DNA of 6,301 nucleotides from JBJXGF01 sp046153015 (GTDB lineage Bacteria > Actinomycetota > Acidimicrobiia > Acidimicrobiales > CAIXPF01). The translations under genes and the position numbers were made by a program. The stretch covers positions 1-6,301 of the forward strand of contig JBJXGF010000216.1 of assembly GCA_046153015.1 (NCBI GenBank), written 5' to 3'. The notes under the pieces were generated by a model. That model saw only the letters and a list, made by a program, of their open reading frames with translations. It made no database searches and was not told where the DNA came from. Below, one piece after another: positions 1-6,293 of the stretch (position 1 is its first letter; every line of letters begins with the position of its first letter).

Positions 1-9
1 TCGACACGA

Positions 10-92
10 CGGTGGTCCTCTTCCTCAACGCTTCGGATGGCTTCGCAACCTCGAGCCCGCCCCAACGGGCAGACCGAGGCGGAGGACCACCG
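10..92. repeat. long inverted repeat, possible structured leader
   Basis: CGGTGGTCCTC at 10-20 is the exact reverse complement of GAGGACCACCG at 82-92. The stem continues after a two-position interruption with CCTC (23-26) against GAGG (76-79). Inside the loop, GCCCG (55-59) can pair with CGGGC (66-70). No T-run follows, so it is not a classical intrinsic terminator. It could be an RNA structure in the OsmC leader, the end of an upstream unit, or chance in GC-rich DNA. The function is unknown. Confidence 0.35.
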
Positions 93-262
93 CCACCATC
101 AAGCTCTACGAACTACCGGGCAACCTCGGTTCAGACGCGATTTCGGGTTTATGGACGCAACCTCCACGCACTCTGCAGCAAACCCCACGACTGCAGCGAG
201 CCCGGGGGCTTATCGTGGCCTCCAGCAAGTCCAACGGCGGCCCGCACACCGGGCGCCGAACC

Positions 263-269
263 GAGGAGG
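263..269 (+). promoter_or_regulatory. ribosome binding site of the OsmC gene
   Basis: GAGGAGG lies 9 nt before the ATG at 279, an ideal Shine-Dalgarno match and spacing. It decides the start, because the same frame is open far upstream and would otherwise give a protein about 89 residues too long. Confidence 0.85.
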
Positions 270-278
270 CAACTCACG

Positions 279-842
279 ATGAGCAGCACCACCAGCCCCA
301 CCGCCGACAACGGCGTCAACGTCGAGGCTCTGCTCGGCGCCCGCCAGGCGCTGACCGATGCTCCCGAAGCCGCCAAGTTCATCTGGCGAGCGGAGTGCGA
401 ATGGGTGAAAGGAACCCACAGCCGCACGACCGTGAACAGCTTCTTCGGGCTGGGCCAGGACCACGTGCGGCCGATGGAGCACACGATCGACGGGGACCAT
501 CCCGAGATCTTCGCATCCGAGGACAAAGGTTCCACGCCCACCGAGATCGTGCTCGCCGCCCTGGCCTCGTGCCTGACCGCGGGCGTGGCCACCGTGGCCA
601 GCAACCGCGGGGTGAAGCTGCGTTCGGTGACCGCAACGCTCGAAGCGGGCATAGACCTGCGGGGCATCCTCGGAATCGACAGCGACGTGCGCAACGGCTT
701 CGACGGCGTGACGGTCACCTACAAAATCGACGCGGACGCCTCCAAGGCCGATATCGAGGCGATCGTCGCGCAGTCGCAGAAGCGCAGCGCCGTCTACGAC
801 ATCCTCGTCAACCCGACCGCGGTTCGGGTCGTGGTCGCATGA
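279..842 (+). CDS. OsmC-family protein, single conserved cysteine
   Basis: This is a 187-aa cytoplasmic protein of the OsmC/Ohr superfamily, whose best-known members reduce organic hydroperoxides through a cysteine pair. The region TPTEIVLAALASCLTAGVAT (87-106) is the family's central helix, and Cys98 is the expected peroxidatic residue. The C-terminal signature RSAVYDILVNPTAVRV (169-184) has Ser170 where classical Ohr and OsmC have the resolving cysteine. The only other cysteine is Cys40, in a different region. By family knowledge, this Ser-type subgroup is common and mostly uncharacterised, so I infer a thiol-redox or small-molecule role rather than proven peroxidase activity. The length is slightly above the usual 140-180 aa because of an N-terminal helix of about 30 residues. 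No signal peptide or membrane segment is visible. The flavoprotein gene follows 71 nt downstream on the same strand, which suggests an operon. The start is fixed by the Shine-Dalgarno sequence. Confidence 0.9.
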   Translation: MSSTTSPTADNGVNVEALLGARQALTDAPEAAKFIWRAECEWVKGTHSRTTVNSFFGLGQDHVRPMEHTIDGDHPEIFASEDKGSTPTEIVLAALASCLTAGVATVASNRGVKLRSVTATLEAGIDLRGILGIDSDVRNGFDGVTVTYKIDADASKADIEAIVAQSQKRSAVYDILVNPTAVRVVVA

Positions 843-894
843 TCCACGCCACGGCGCCGGAACCGCGCATCTGAGAAACAAGGCCGAGGAATGA

Positions 895-904
895 GGGGGA
901 GGAG
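895..904 (+). promoter_or_regulatory. ribosome binding site of the flavoprotein gene
   Basis: GGGGGAGGAG ends 9 nt before the GTG at 914 and supports that GTG as the start. The nearby ATG at 891 is out of frame with the flavoprotein and lies upstream of this site, so it is not used for this gene. Confidence 0.75.
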
Positions 905-913
905 CGAAATCCC

Positions 914-2182
914 GTGCGTAGCACCGTCGTGATCATCGGCGCCGGCCAGGCCGGTTTGGCGATGAGCCGTCAGCTCACCGACGCGGGCATCGACCATGTC
1001 GTGCTCGAGGCGGGCGAGGTGGCGCAGTCGTGGCGGAGCGAGCGCTGGGATTCGCTCCGGCTCCTAACCCCGAACTGGATGACCCGACTGCCCGGGTTTC
1101 GTTACACGGGCACCGACCCCGACGGCTTCATGACCGCGGCGCAGACGATCGAATTCCTCGAAACCTACCGGGCGAGCTTTGCGGCACCGGTGCAGGAGCG
1201 GACCGCAGTCGAGCGGGTCCGGGCGCTCACCGGCGGTGGATTCGAGGTGGTGACGAGCGAGGGCTCCTGGCGCTGCGAGGCCGTGGTCGTGGCCACCGGC
1301 GCGTCAAGCGAGGCCCGACTTCCCCCGGTGGCAGCCGACCTGGGACCAGAGTTGGATCAGCTCACGGCCTTACAGTACCGCCGTCCCGCGCAGCTCGCCC
1401 AGGGCGAGGTTCTGGTCGTGGGGGCCTCGGCCTCGGGGGTGCAGATCGCCGAGGAACTACAGCACAGCGGCAGGCCCGTGACGCTCGCCGTCGGCGATCA
1501 CGTCCGGGTGCCGCGCCGCTACCGAGGTCGCGACATCCACTGGTGGATGGACGTGATCGGCCAGCTCGACGAGCGCTACGACGAGGTCGAGGATCTGGGC
1601 CGAGCCCGTCGGCTCCCCTCGCTCCAACTGGTCGGGAGCCTCGATCGGCGGGACCTCGACCTCAACGCCCTGGCCGTCGTGGGAGTGACCCTCGTCGGCA
1701 AGCTCATGGCCGTGTCCGGGTGCAAACTCCAGTTCTCGGGTTCCCTCCCCAACTTCGCGGCGAGCGCCGATCTCAAACTGAACCGGCTGCTCGACCGCAT
1801 CGACGAACACGCGGCGCAGCACAGCCTCGCCGAGAAGCACGAAGACCTCGAGAAACTCGAGGACCTCGAGAAACTGACGGAGCCGACCCGACCGGCGCCG
1901 ACCCGCCTCGCCACCATCCCCACCGAGCTCGACACGGAGCGGTTCAGCACCGTCATCTGGGCGACGGGGTACCGCCCCACGTTCGGTTGGCTCGACCCCG
2001 CGGCGTTCGACGGGCGAGGCCGCTTGCAACACGACGGCGGCGTCGCCGCCATTCCCGGGTTGTACGTCCTGGGTCTCCCGTTCCTGCGCCGACGCAAGTC
2101 CAGCTTCATCGACGGAGTCGGCCCCGACGCGGCGTTTCTCGCCGCTCACCTCGTCGCTCGTCTGGGCGAGCGCGGCCGATAA
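914..2182 (+). CDS. FAD/NAD(P)-dependent oxidoreductase, flavin monooxygenase-like (CzcO/COG2072 group)
   Basis: This 422-aa soluble two-dinucleotide-binding flavoprotein starts with GTG. The N-terminal FAD Rossmann motif is GAGQAG (9-14), ending in an acidic residue after beta-2 (Glu32, VVLEAG), as expected for binding the FAD ribose. A second nucleotide-binding motif, GASASG (170-175), fits the NAD(P)H site. The conserved ATG turn (127-129) and the ATGYRP motif (350-355) are typical of flavin monooxygenase-like proteins. The stretch WRSERWDSLRLLTPNW (40-55) and the block around DIHWWMDVIGQLDERYDEV (207-225) mark a bacterial subgroup of unknown substrate. It could be a monooxygenase or a reductase, and the substrate cannot be read from the sequence. 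A short charged tandem repeat, EDLEKL twice (about 310-321), sits just before the C-terminal FAD segment. The gene follows the OsmC gene, suggesting the two act together in thiol or oxidant metabolism (inference). It ends 27 nt from the convergent ATPase gene. Confidence 0.88.
   Translation: MRSTVVIIGAGQAGLAMSRQLTDAGIDHVVLEAGEVAQSWRSERWDSLRLLTPNWMTRLPGFRYTGTDPDGFMTAAQTIEFLETYRASFAAPVQERTAVERVRALTGGGFEVVTSEGSWRCEAVVVATGASSEARLPPVAADLGPELDQLTALQYRRPAQLAQGEVLVVGASASGVQIAEELQHSGRPVTLAVGDHVRVPRRYRGRDIHWWMDVIGQLDERYDEVEDLGRARRLPSLQLVGSLDRRDLDLNALAVVGVTLVGKLMAVSGCKLQFSGSLPNFAASADLKLNRLLDRIDEHAAQHSLAEKHEDLEKLEDLEKLTEPTRPAPTRLATIPTELDTERFSTVIWATGYRPTFGWLDPAAFDGRGRLQHDGGVAAIPGLYVLGLPFLRRRKSSFIDGVGPDAAFLAAHLVARLGERGR
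1841..1876 (+). repeat. 18-bp tandem duplication inside the flavoprotein gene
   Basis: Two adjacent 18-bp units (1841-1858 and 1859-1876) differ at two positions and each encode Glu-Asp-Leu-Glu-Lys-Leu. The repeat keeps the frame and would lengthen a charged helix or loop between the NAD(P) domain and the closing FAD segment. The near identity suggests a recent slippage duplication, possibly variable in copy number between strains. Confidence 0.8.
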
Positions 2183-2564
2183 CCGCGGCGTAGCCCGGTC
2201 CGCCGGTGCTCACCCCTCCAACGGGCGACCGAGCAGCGCCTGACGGGTGCGATGCTCGACCTCGGCAACGGGCAACGCCGCGCCGGCTGCGTGGAGTTCG
2301 GTGGCGTTGTCGGCGCCGAGTTTGACGAACAACTCTTCGCGGGTCCTCAACGCCAGGTCGCGCAGCGTCACCATGACCGGCGGCGTGCCCATGGCGGCAT
2401 GCGCCTCGATGGCGCCCACGATCTGGGTGGCGAGTTCGGGTTGGCCGATGCGATCGAGCGCGATCACGCAGCGCGACAACGTATGCCACTGCTGGGACCA
2501 CTCGCCCGCCCGGTACCAGGTGTCGACCATCTCGGCCAGGCCAGCGCAACCCTCGGTCAGGTCG

Positions 2565-2567
2565 CCC
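2565..2567 (-). other. frameshift site 2 in the ATPase gene (homopolymer loss)
   Basis: On the minus strand the frame reads Arg-Val-His-Arg-Ala-Thr-stop, with the stop ending at 2557. Adding one G to the GGG run here (CCC on the plus strand) restores Arg-Val-His-Arg-Gly-Asp-Leu-Thr-Glu-Gly and continues in frame to the stop at 2210-2212. The C-terminal piece (135 aa if read from its own first start) is clearly the same protein. Loss of one base from a homopolymer is a common biological slip and also a typical long-read error. Confidence 0.75.
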
Positions 2568-3993
2568 GATGCACGCGCAGGCCGCTGGCCTCGGTGCGGG
2601 CGAACGCGCTCATCCAACGGTTGCCGGCGGATCGCGCCAATTCATCCGCCGCCGCGAACGCCTGCAGGGCCCGAAGGTCGTCGTCGCGCGTGGCGAATCC
2701 CTCGGCGACGAAAGCCGACGCCAGATCGGTCGGGCTGCCGCTGCGCCGACCGGCCTCGCGGGCGCGCAGCACCAAGCGAGCCGCCTCGTCGTAGTCCCCG
2801 ATCGAGCTGGCCGAGACCGACCGCATGTAGCAAGCGTGAGCCAAGCGCGAACCGCTGCCGGAGGCTTCGGCGATCTCCAACTGGCGGCCCGTCTCGCTCA
2901 GGCCGGTCTCGACGTCGCCGACCACGTATAGGACGTTGGCGAGCACCCGCTCGACGAGACCAGACGGCGTGAAACCGCGCCGCTCCTCGACCGAACGAGC
3001 CTCGTGCGCCAGGGTCCGCGCGCGGTCGAACTCGCCGCGGACCCAGGAGCCGTAGGCCCGGATTCCGGCGATGAGCGGGTGGAGAGGATGGTCGAGGCCC
3101 GCTTCCTCACGAGCTGCGGTGTCGGCCCAGGCGAACACCTCGTAGCGCATCGTGCGCATCGCATACTCGCGGATCGAACCGATGAGGCCGAACGCACTGT
3201 CGAAGTCCTCGATCTGCACAGCGAATCGCTGGGCGGCGCGCAGATCGGCGAAGGCGGCATCGGCCCGGGCGACGCCGCGGCCCTCGTCCGAGGTGCGCAG
3301 ATCCGACTCGACCGATCGAGCCACCGATGCGTGATGCTCGGCGTGGGAGGTGAAGGCCTTGACGCTGCGATCTCCGTCGAGCCGGCTGCGGCCGTACTCC
3401 CGCAGCGTCTCGAGCAACTCGTAGCGGGTCCCGCCGCCGCCCGGTCGTCGCACCGCGACCATCGACCGTTCAGCCAAACGGGTGAGCAGGTCCAGCACGT
3501 CATCGCCGTCGCAGACACGCTCGGCGGCGTCAAGATCGAACTGCCCGGCGAACACGGCGAGTGAGGCGAAGAGCCGCTGTTCGTCGTCGCTGAGCAGGTC
3601 GTATGACCAGCTGATCGCGTCGAGCAGCGTGCGGTGACGGGGGTCCGAACCACGCCGCACGCCGCGCAGCAGGCGAAAGCGCTCGTCGAGGCGCCGGGCG
3701 ATCTCGGCGACGTCGATCGCTCGTGCCCGGGCGGCGGCCAGCTCGATCGCCAGCGGAATGCCGTCGAGGCGGCGGCAGATCTCGAGGACCGCAGGCGCCG
3801 TGCTCGCGTCCAGCCGAAAACCGGGGTCGGCCTCACTCGCTCGCTCGATGAACAGCGCCACAGCGGGAATGTCGGGCAGTTGCGCCAGGTCGCCGTCGTC
3901 GTCGGCCGCGAACGGCAAGGGTTCGATGCTCCAGACATGCTCGCCGGCGATGGCGAGCGGCTCGCGACTCGTCGCCAGGATCGAGACCTCCGG

Positions 3994-3997
3994 GCGG
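3994..3997 (-). other. frameshift site 1 in the ATPase gene
   Basis: The N-terminal frame gives Leu-Val-Asn-Arg-Ile-Leu-Arg-Ser and then turns into low-complexity Arg/Ser-rich sequence. The downstream frame gives Pro-Glu-Val-Ser-Ile-Leu-Ala-Thr-Ser-Arg-Glu-Pro-Leu. One missing base between 3995 and 3996 (A on the plus strand, T on the minus) would restore the family's usual Ser-Cys-Pro-Glu-Val before ATSREPL. This is not a long homopolymer. Confidence 0.75.
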
Positions 3998-4492
3998 ACC
4001 GCAGGATCCGGTTGACGAGCGCGGCCAACGGCTCGATCACGTGCTCGCAGTTGTCGAGTAGGAGCAGGGCCCGACGGGGTCGAAGCATGTCGACGATGGC
4101 GTCGTCGATCGAGATCTGCTGGCGCGTGTTCACATCGAGGGCCGTGGCGAAGGCCTCGAGCGTGGCGTCGTCGTCGACAACGGTGACGAGCTCGACCGTG
4201 TACACCCCGTCGAGATACCTGTCCTCGACGCGCCGGGCGAGTTCGTAGCCGACCGAGGTCTTGTCCACCCCTGCCGGGCCGGCCAACGTGACCAGGCGAT
4301 TGGCGACCAGCGCGGCGACCAGCTGGTCGAGCACCTCGGCCCGGCCGATCAGGGGCTGCACGGCGGCGGGTAGGCGGGAAAAGCGCGATCCGCGGCAGAG
4401 CGAGCGGATTCGCCGGCGAGGATTGTTCGAACGGGCTCGTCCCGGGTTCCGCAACTGAGGGCCGTTTCTGGGTACGTGGCGGGGAGAATGTG

Positions 4493-4501
4493 CTGGTCAG
4501 G
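4493..4501 (+). repeat. left arm of candidate terminal inverted repeat
   Basis: CTGGTCAGG here is the exact reverse complement of CCTGACCAG at 6259-6267. With a one-base gap the match extends outward through GTG. It lies about 100 nt before the transposase start. Confidence 0.4.
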
Positions 4502-4530
4502 GTGTTACAGGGTGGCCTGAGAGCGGTTTT

Positions 4531-4544
4531 CGCCTAGATACACG
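4531..4544 (+). repeat. left copy of 14-bp direct repeat flanking the transposase
   Basis: CGCCTAGATACACG matches CGCATAGATACACG at 6280-6293 in 13 of 14 positions, including a perfect TAGATACACG core, in the same orientation. It could be a target-site duplication longer than usual for this family, or a recombination or binding motif. Confidence 0.6.
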
Positions 4545-4556
4545 ACTGTGGTCGTG
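4541..4556. repeat. short perfect hairpin upstream of the transposase
   Basis: CACGAC (4541-4546) and GTCGTG (4551-4556) are exact complements around a TGTG loop, 43 nt before the transposase start and overlapping the end of the left direct repeat. It could be a transposase binding site or a leader hairpin that limits transposase expression. Chance is also possible for a 6-bp stem. Confidence 0.35.
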
Positions 4557-4598
4557 ATGCTCGACAGTTGTTGGCTGTTTGGGTAGTGTTCTAGGTGC

Positions 4599-6263
4599 GT
4601 GTACTTGCGGACGTCGAAGAGGAAGAACCGGGACGGGACCGAGGTCCGGTACTTGCAGCTGGCCCACAACGAGTGGGACGCCGATGCTGGCCAGTCGGTG
4701 GTGCGGGTGATCTACAGCTTCGGCCGCGAGGACCAGGTCGACCGTGACGGGATCGCCCGGCTGATCTCGTCGCTGTCGCGGGCCCTGCCGGCGGGCGAGG
4801 CGATGGCAGCGAGCGCCGGCGACGGGCTGGCCTTCGTGGAGTCCCGCCCGATGGGCGCCGCGTATGTGCTCGACGGGCTGTGGCGGCGCCTGGGGATCGA
4901 CAAGACGCTGTCGGAGCTGCTCGATGGGCGCAAGCTCGACGCCCGCGCTGAGCGGGTGCTGTTGGCGCTGGTCGCCAACCGGGCGATCGATCCGTCCTCG
5001 AAGCTCGCCGCGACCGCATGGGTCGCCGAGCGGGTCGCGATCGACGGGCTCGACGATGTCGACGCCGACGCCTGCTATCGGGCCATGGACGGGCTGCTGG
5101 AGATCGAGGGCGAGTTGGCCGAAGCCGTGTACTGGTCTGTCGCTGACCTCTTGAACCTGGAGGTCGACTTGTTGTTCTTCGACACGACGAGCACCTACTT
5201 CGAGATCGAGACCGCCGATGACCCCGCGAAGGGTGAGACGGTCGGGTTCCGCACCTACGGTCACTCCAAGGACCACCGACCCGACCTCCCGCAGGTGATC
5301 ATCGGCATGGCCGTCACCCGCACTGGCATCCCGATCCGGGTGTGGTGCTGGCCCGGTAACACGAATGACTCTGCCTTGATCCGCCAAGTGAAGGACGAGC
5401 TCAAGGCGTGGCGGCTGGGTCGCGTGGTGTGGGTCGCTGACCGGGGGTTCACCTCAGCTGAGAACCGCCGCTACCTGCAGCGCGCCGGCGGGAACTACAT
5501 CGTCGGCGAGAAGCTGCGCGGCGGCGCCACCGAGGCCGACGCCGCCCTGGCCCGCCAGGGCCGCTACCACCGCGTCGCCGGCAACTTGGAACTCAAAGAG
5601 GTCGTGATCGACGACGGGGTCATGCGCGACCGGTTCGTGATCTGCCGCAACCCCGACCAAGCCGAACGCGACCAGGCGGTGCGCGACAACCTGCTCGCGC
5701 AGCTCGCCGACGCCATCGACGGCAGCGACAAGCTCTCCAGGACCGCCCGCAGCGAGCTGGCCGGCAGCCTGCCCGCCGGGCTGCGCCGGTTCCTGCGCCG
5801 CACCCCCGCCGGGCTGCTGCGCGTCGACCAGGCAGCGGTGCGCGCCGAGGAACGCCTCGATGGCAAGTTCCTCCTGCGAACTTCGGACCCGACACTGTCC
5901 GCCGAGGACATCGCCCTGGGCTACAAGCAGCTCCTGGAAGTCGAACGCGGGTGGCGGGACATGAAGTCCACCCTCGAACTACGACCGGTGTTCCACCGTC
6001 TCGAGCACCGCATCCGCGCCCACGTCGTGCTGTGCTGGCTCGCGCTGCTGCTGATCCGCGTCGCCGAGACCGCCACCGGTGACACGTGGCGGAACCTACG
6101 CCACGAACTGGACCGCATGCACCTGGGCACCTTCACCGGCGCGGCAGGCACCATGAAGCGCCGCACCGCCACCACCGCCGCCCAGGCCGCCATCCTCCGG
6201 GCCCTCGACCTCGCCGAACCCCGCGAGTTCAGCGAACTGCGCCCCGCCCACCCAGCCGCCTGA
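4599..6263 (+). CDS. IS1634-family DDE transposase
   Basis: This 554-aa DNA transposase of the IS4 superfamily cuts and re-inserts its own element. The N terminus MYLRTSKRKNRDGTEVRYLQ, followed by a VIYSFGRED segment (38-45), is the typical opening of the family and supports the GTG start despite the weak ribosome binding site. The catalytic core is complete: Asp195 in LLFFDTTSTY, Asp281 in VVWVADRGF, and Glu449 in GYKQLLEVERGW. The last sits in a Y-(2)-x-(3)-E-(6)-K arrangement (Tyr442, Glu449, Lys456), with Leu445 where the IS4 signature has Arg. The RPVFHRLEHRIRAHV block (462-476) is also characteristic. The length matches full-size family members and there is no frameshift, so the enzyme may be active. 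It is divergent from the damaged ATPase gene and lies at that gene's 5' end. Confidence 0.93.
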   Translation: MYLRTSKRKNRDGTEVRYLQLAHNEWDADAGQSVVRVIYSFGREDQVDRDGIARLISSLSRALPAGEAMAASAGDGLAFVESRPMGAAYVLDGLWRRLGIDKTLSELLDGRKLDARAERVLLALVANRAIDPSSKLAATAWVAERVAIDGLDDVDADACYRAMDGLLEIEGELAEAVYWSVADLLNLEVDLLFFDTTSTYFEIETADDPAKGETVGFRTYGHSKDHRPDLPQVIIGMAVTRTGIPIRVWCWPGNTNDSALIRQVKDELKAWRLGRVVWVADRGFTSAENRRYLQRAGGNYIVGEKLRGGATEADAALARQGRYHRVAGNLELKEVVIDDGVMRDRFVICRNPDQAERDQAVRDNLLAQLADAIDGSDKLSRTARSELAGSLPAGLRRFLRRTPAGLLRVDQAAVRAEERLDGKFLLRTSDPTLSAEDIALGYKQLLEVERGWRDMKSTLELRPVFHRLEHRIRAHVVLCWLALLLIRVAETATGDTWRNLRHELDRMHLGTFTGAAGTMKRRTATTAAQAAILRALDLAEPREFSELRPAHPAA

Positions 6264-6267
6264 CCAG
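6259..6267 (+). repeat. right arm of candidate terminal inverted repeat
   Basis: CCTGACCAG mirrors 4493-4501 and overlaps the transposase stop codon (TGA at 6261-6263). This would be a very compact right end. Confidence 0.4.
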
Positions 6268-6279
6268 GCACAACGCAGC

Positions 6280-6293
6280 CGCATAGATACACG
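6280..6293 (+). repeat. right copy of 14-bp direct repeat flanking the transposase
   Basis: CGCATAGATACACG lies 16 nt after the transposase stop and matches 4531-4544 in 13 of 14 positions. The window ends 8 nt later, so the sequence beyond cannot be used to decide whether this is inside or outside the element. Confidence 0.6.

Larger units (their letters stand above)
1..278. other. leader region without a convincing gene
   Basis: This stretch precedes the OsmC gene. The OsmC reading frame stays open back to the window edge, but its translation here is rich in Pro, Ser and Arg and resembles no domain I know. It also lies upstream of a strong ribosome binding site, so I treat it as non-coding or as the tail of something outside the window. 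The only structure I see is the inverted repeat at 10-92 with a small hairpin inside it (55-70). I could not assign a promoter with proper -35 and -10 spacing, though the stretch around 139-150 is locally AT-richer and could hold one. Confidence 0.5.
2210..4454 (-). pseudogene. AfsR/LuxR-like STAND ATPase regulator, frame broken twice
   Basis: Read on the minus strand, three pieces in different frames join into one protein of about 748 aa when one base is restored at two places (near 3995 and 2567). From the N terminus: a linker and LPAAVQPLIGRAEVLDQL (28-45); a P-loop GPAGVDKT (59-66); Walker B LLLLDNCEHV (130-139); TSREPLAI and the DGIPLAIELAAARAR signature of NB-ARC-type ATPases; the RHRTLLDAISWSYDLLS segment; then a long alpha-helical TPR-like tail. 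Such proteins usually sense a signal and control transcription or a cyclase, with an N-terminal adenylate cyclase or winged-helix domain or a C-terminal LuxR helix-turn-helix. I see neither here. The TTG at 4454 is only the first possible start after an in-frame stop at 4497-4499, and family-like sequence begins near 4373. The P-loop has Asp64 in place of the invariant Gly. Together these lesions favour a pseudogene, although both single-base losses could be sequencing errors. The gene converges on the flavoprotein gene with a 27-nt gap. Confidence 0.8.
4456..4598. other. junction between the ATPase remnant and the transposase
   Basis: This 143-nt stretch is visibly less G+C-rich than its flanks and contains no gene I can support. 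It holds CAGGGTG twice with a 10-bp period (4498-4504, 4508-4514), one arm of an inverted repeat shared with the right side (4493-4501), one copy of a 14-bp direct repeat (4531-4544), and a small hairpin CACGAC-TGTG-GTCGTG (4541-4556). The left end of the insertion sequence and the transposase promoter should lie here, but neither can be fixed with confidence. No clear Shine-Dalgarno precedes the GTG at 4599. Confidence 0.6.
4490..6271 (+). mobile_element. IS1634-family insertion sequence, ends provisional
   Basis: The element is supported by its intact transposase. The proposed ends rest on an inverted repeat: GTGCTGGTCAGG at the left (4490-4501) against the reverse complement GTGCCTGGTCAGG at the right (6259-6271), identical except for one extra C. 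This gives about 1.78 kb, within the family's usual size. No short target-site duplication is visible just outside these ends. An alternative is that the 14-bp direct repeat at 4531-4544 and 6280-6293 marks a target duplication, giving ends at 4545 and 6279. The element may also continue beyond the window. Presence of an IS is well supported; the exact limits are not. Confidence 0.55.

Noticed and set aside
55..70. Small GCCCG/CGGGC hairpin as a terminator of an upstream gene
   Set aside because: It has only 5 pairs and is followed by AGACCGAGG rather than a T-run. It is noted only as part of the larger inverted repeat.
12..278. N-terminal extension of the OsmC reading frame
   Set aside because: The frame is open, but the translation is low-complexity and unlike any OsmC protein, and a strong Shine-Dalgarno places the start at 279.
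2183..2209. Possible bidirectional terminator between the convergent genes
   Set aside because: CGGCG at 2186-2190 can pair with CGCCG at 2201-2205, but the stem is only 5 bp with a 10-nt loop and there is no T-run on either side.
2247..2972. 241-aa open frame on the plus strand within the ATPase gene
   Set aside because: It is Arg- and Ser-rich shadow sequence opposite a minus-strand frame with recognisable family motifs.
4568..4596. Promoter-like TTGTTG with a downstream hexamer before the transposase
   Set aside because: At 17-bp spacing the second hexamer would be CTAGGT, a poor -10 match, and it nearly overlaps the start codon.
4497..5387. 296-aa open frame on the minus strand opposite the transposase
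   Set aside because: GC-rich coding DNA often leaves the antisense frame open. The product is rich in Asp, Arg, Gly and Pro and resembles no known domain, while the plus-strand frame is a clear transposase.
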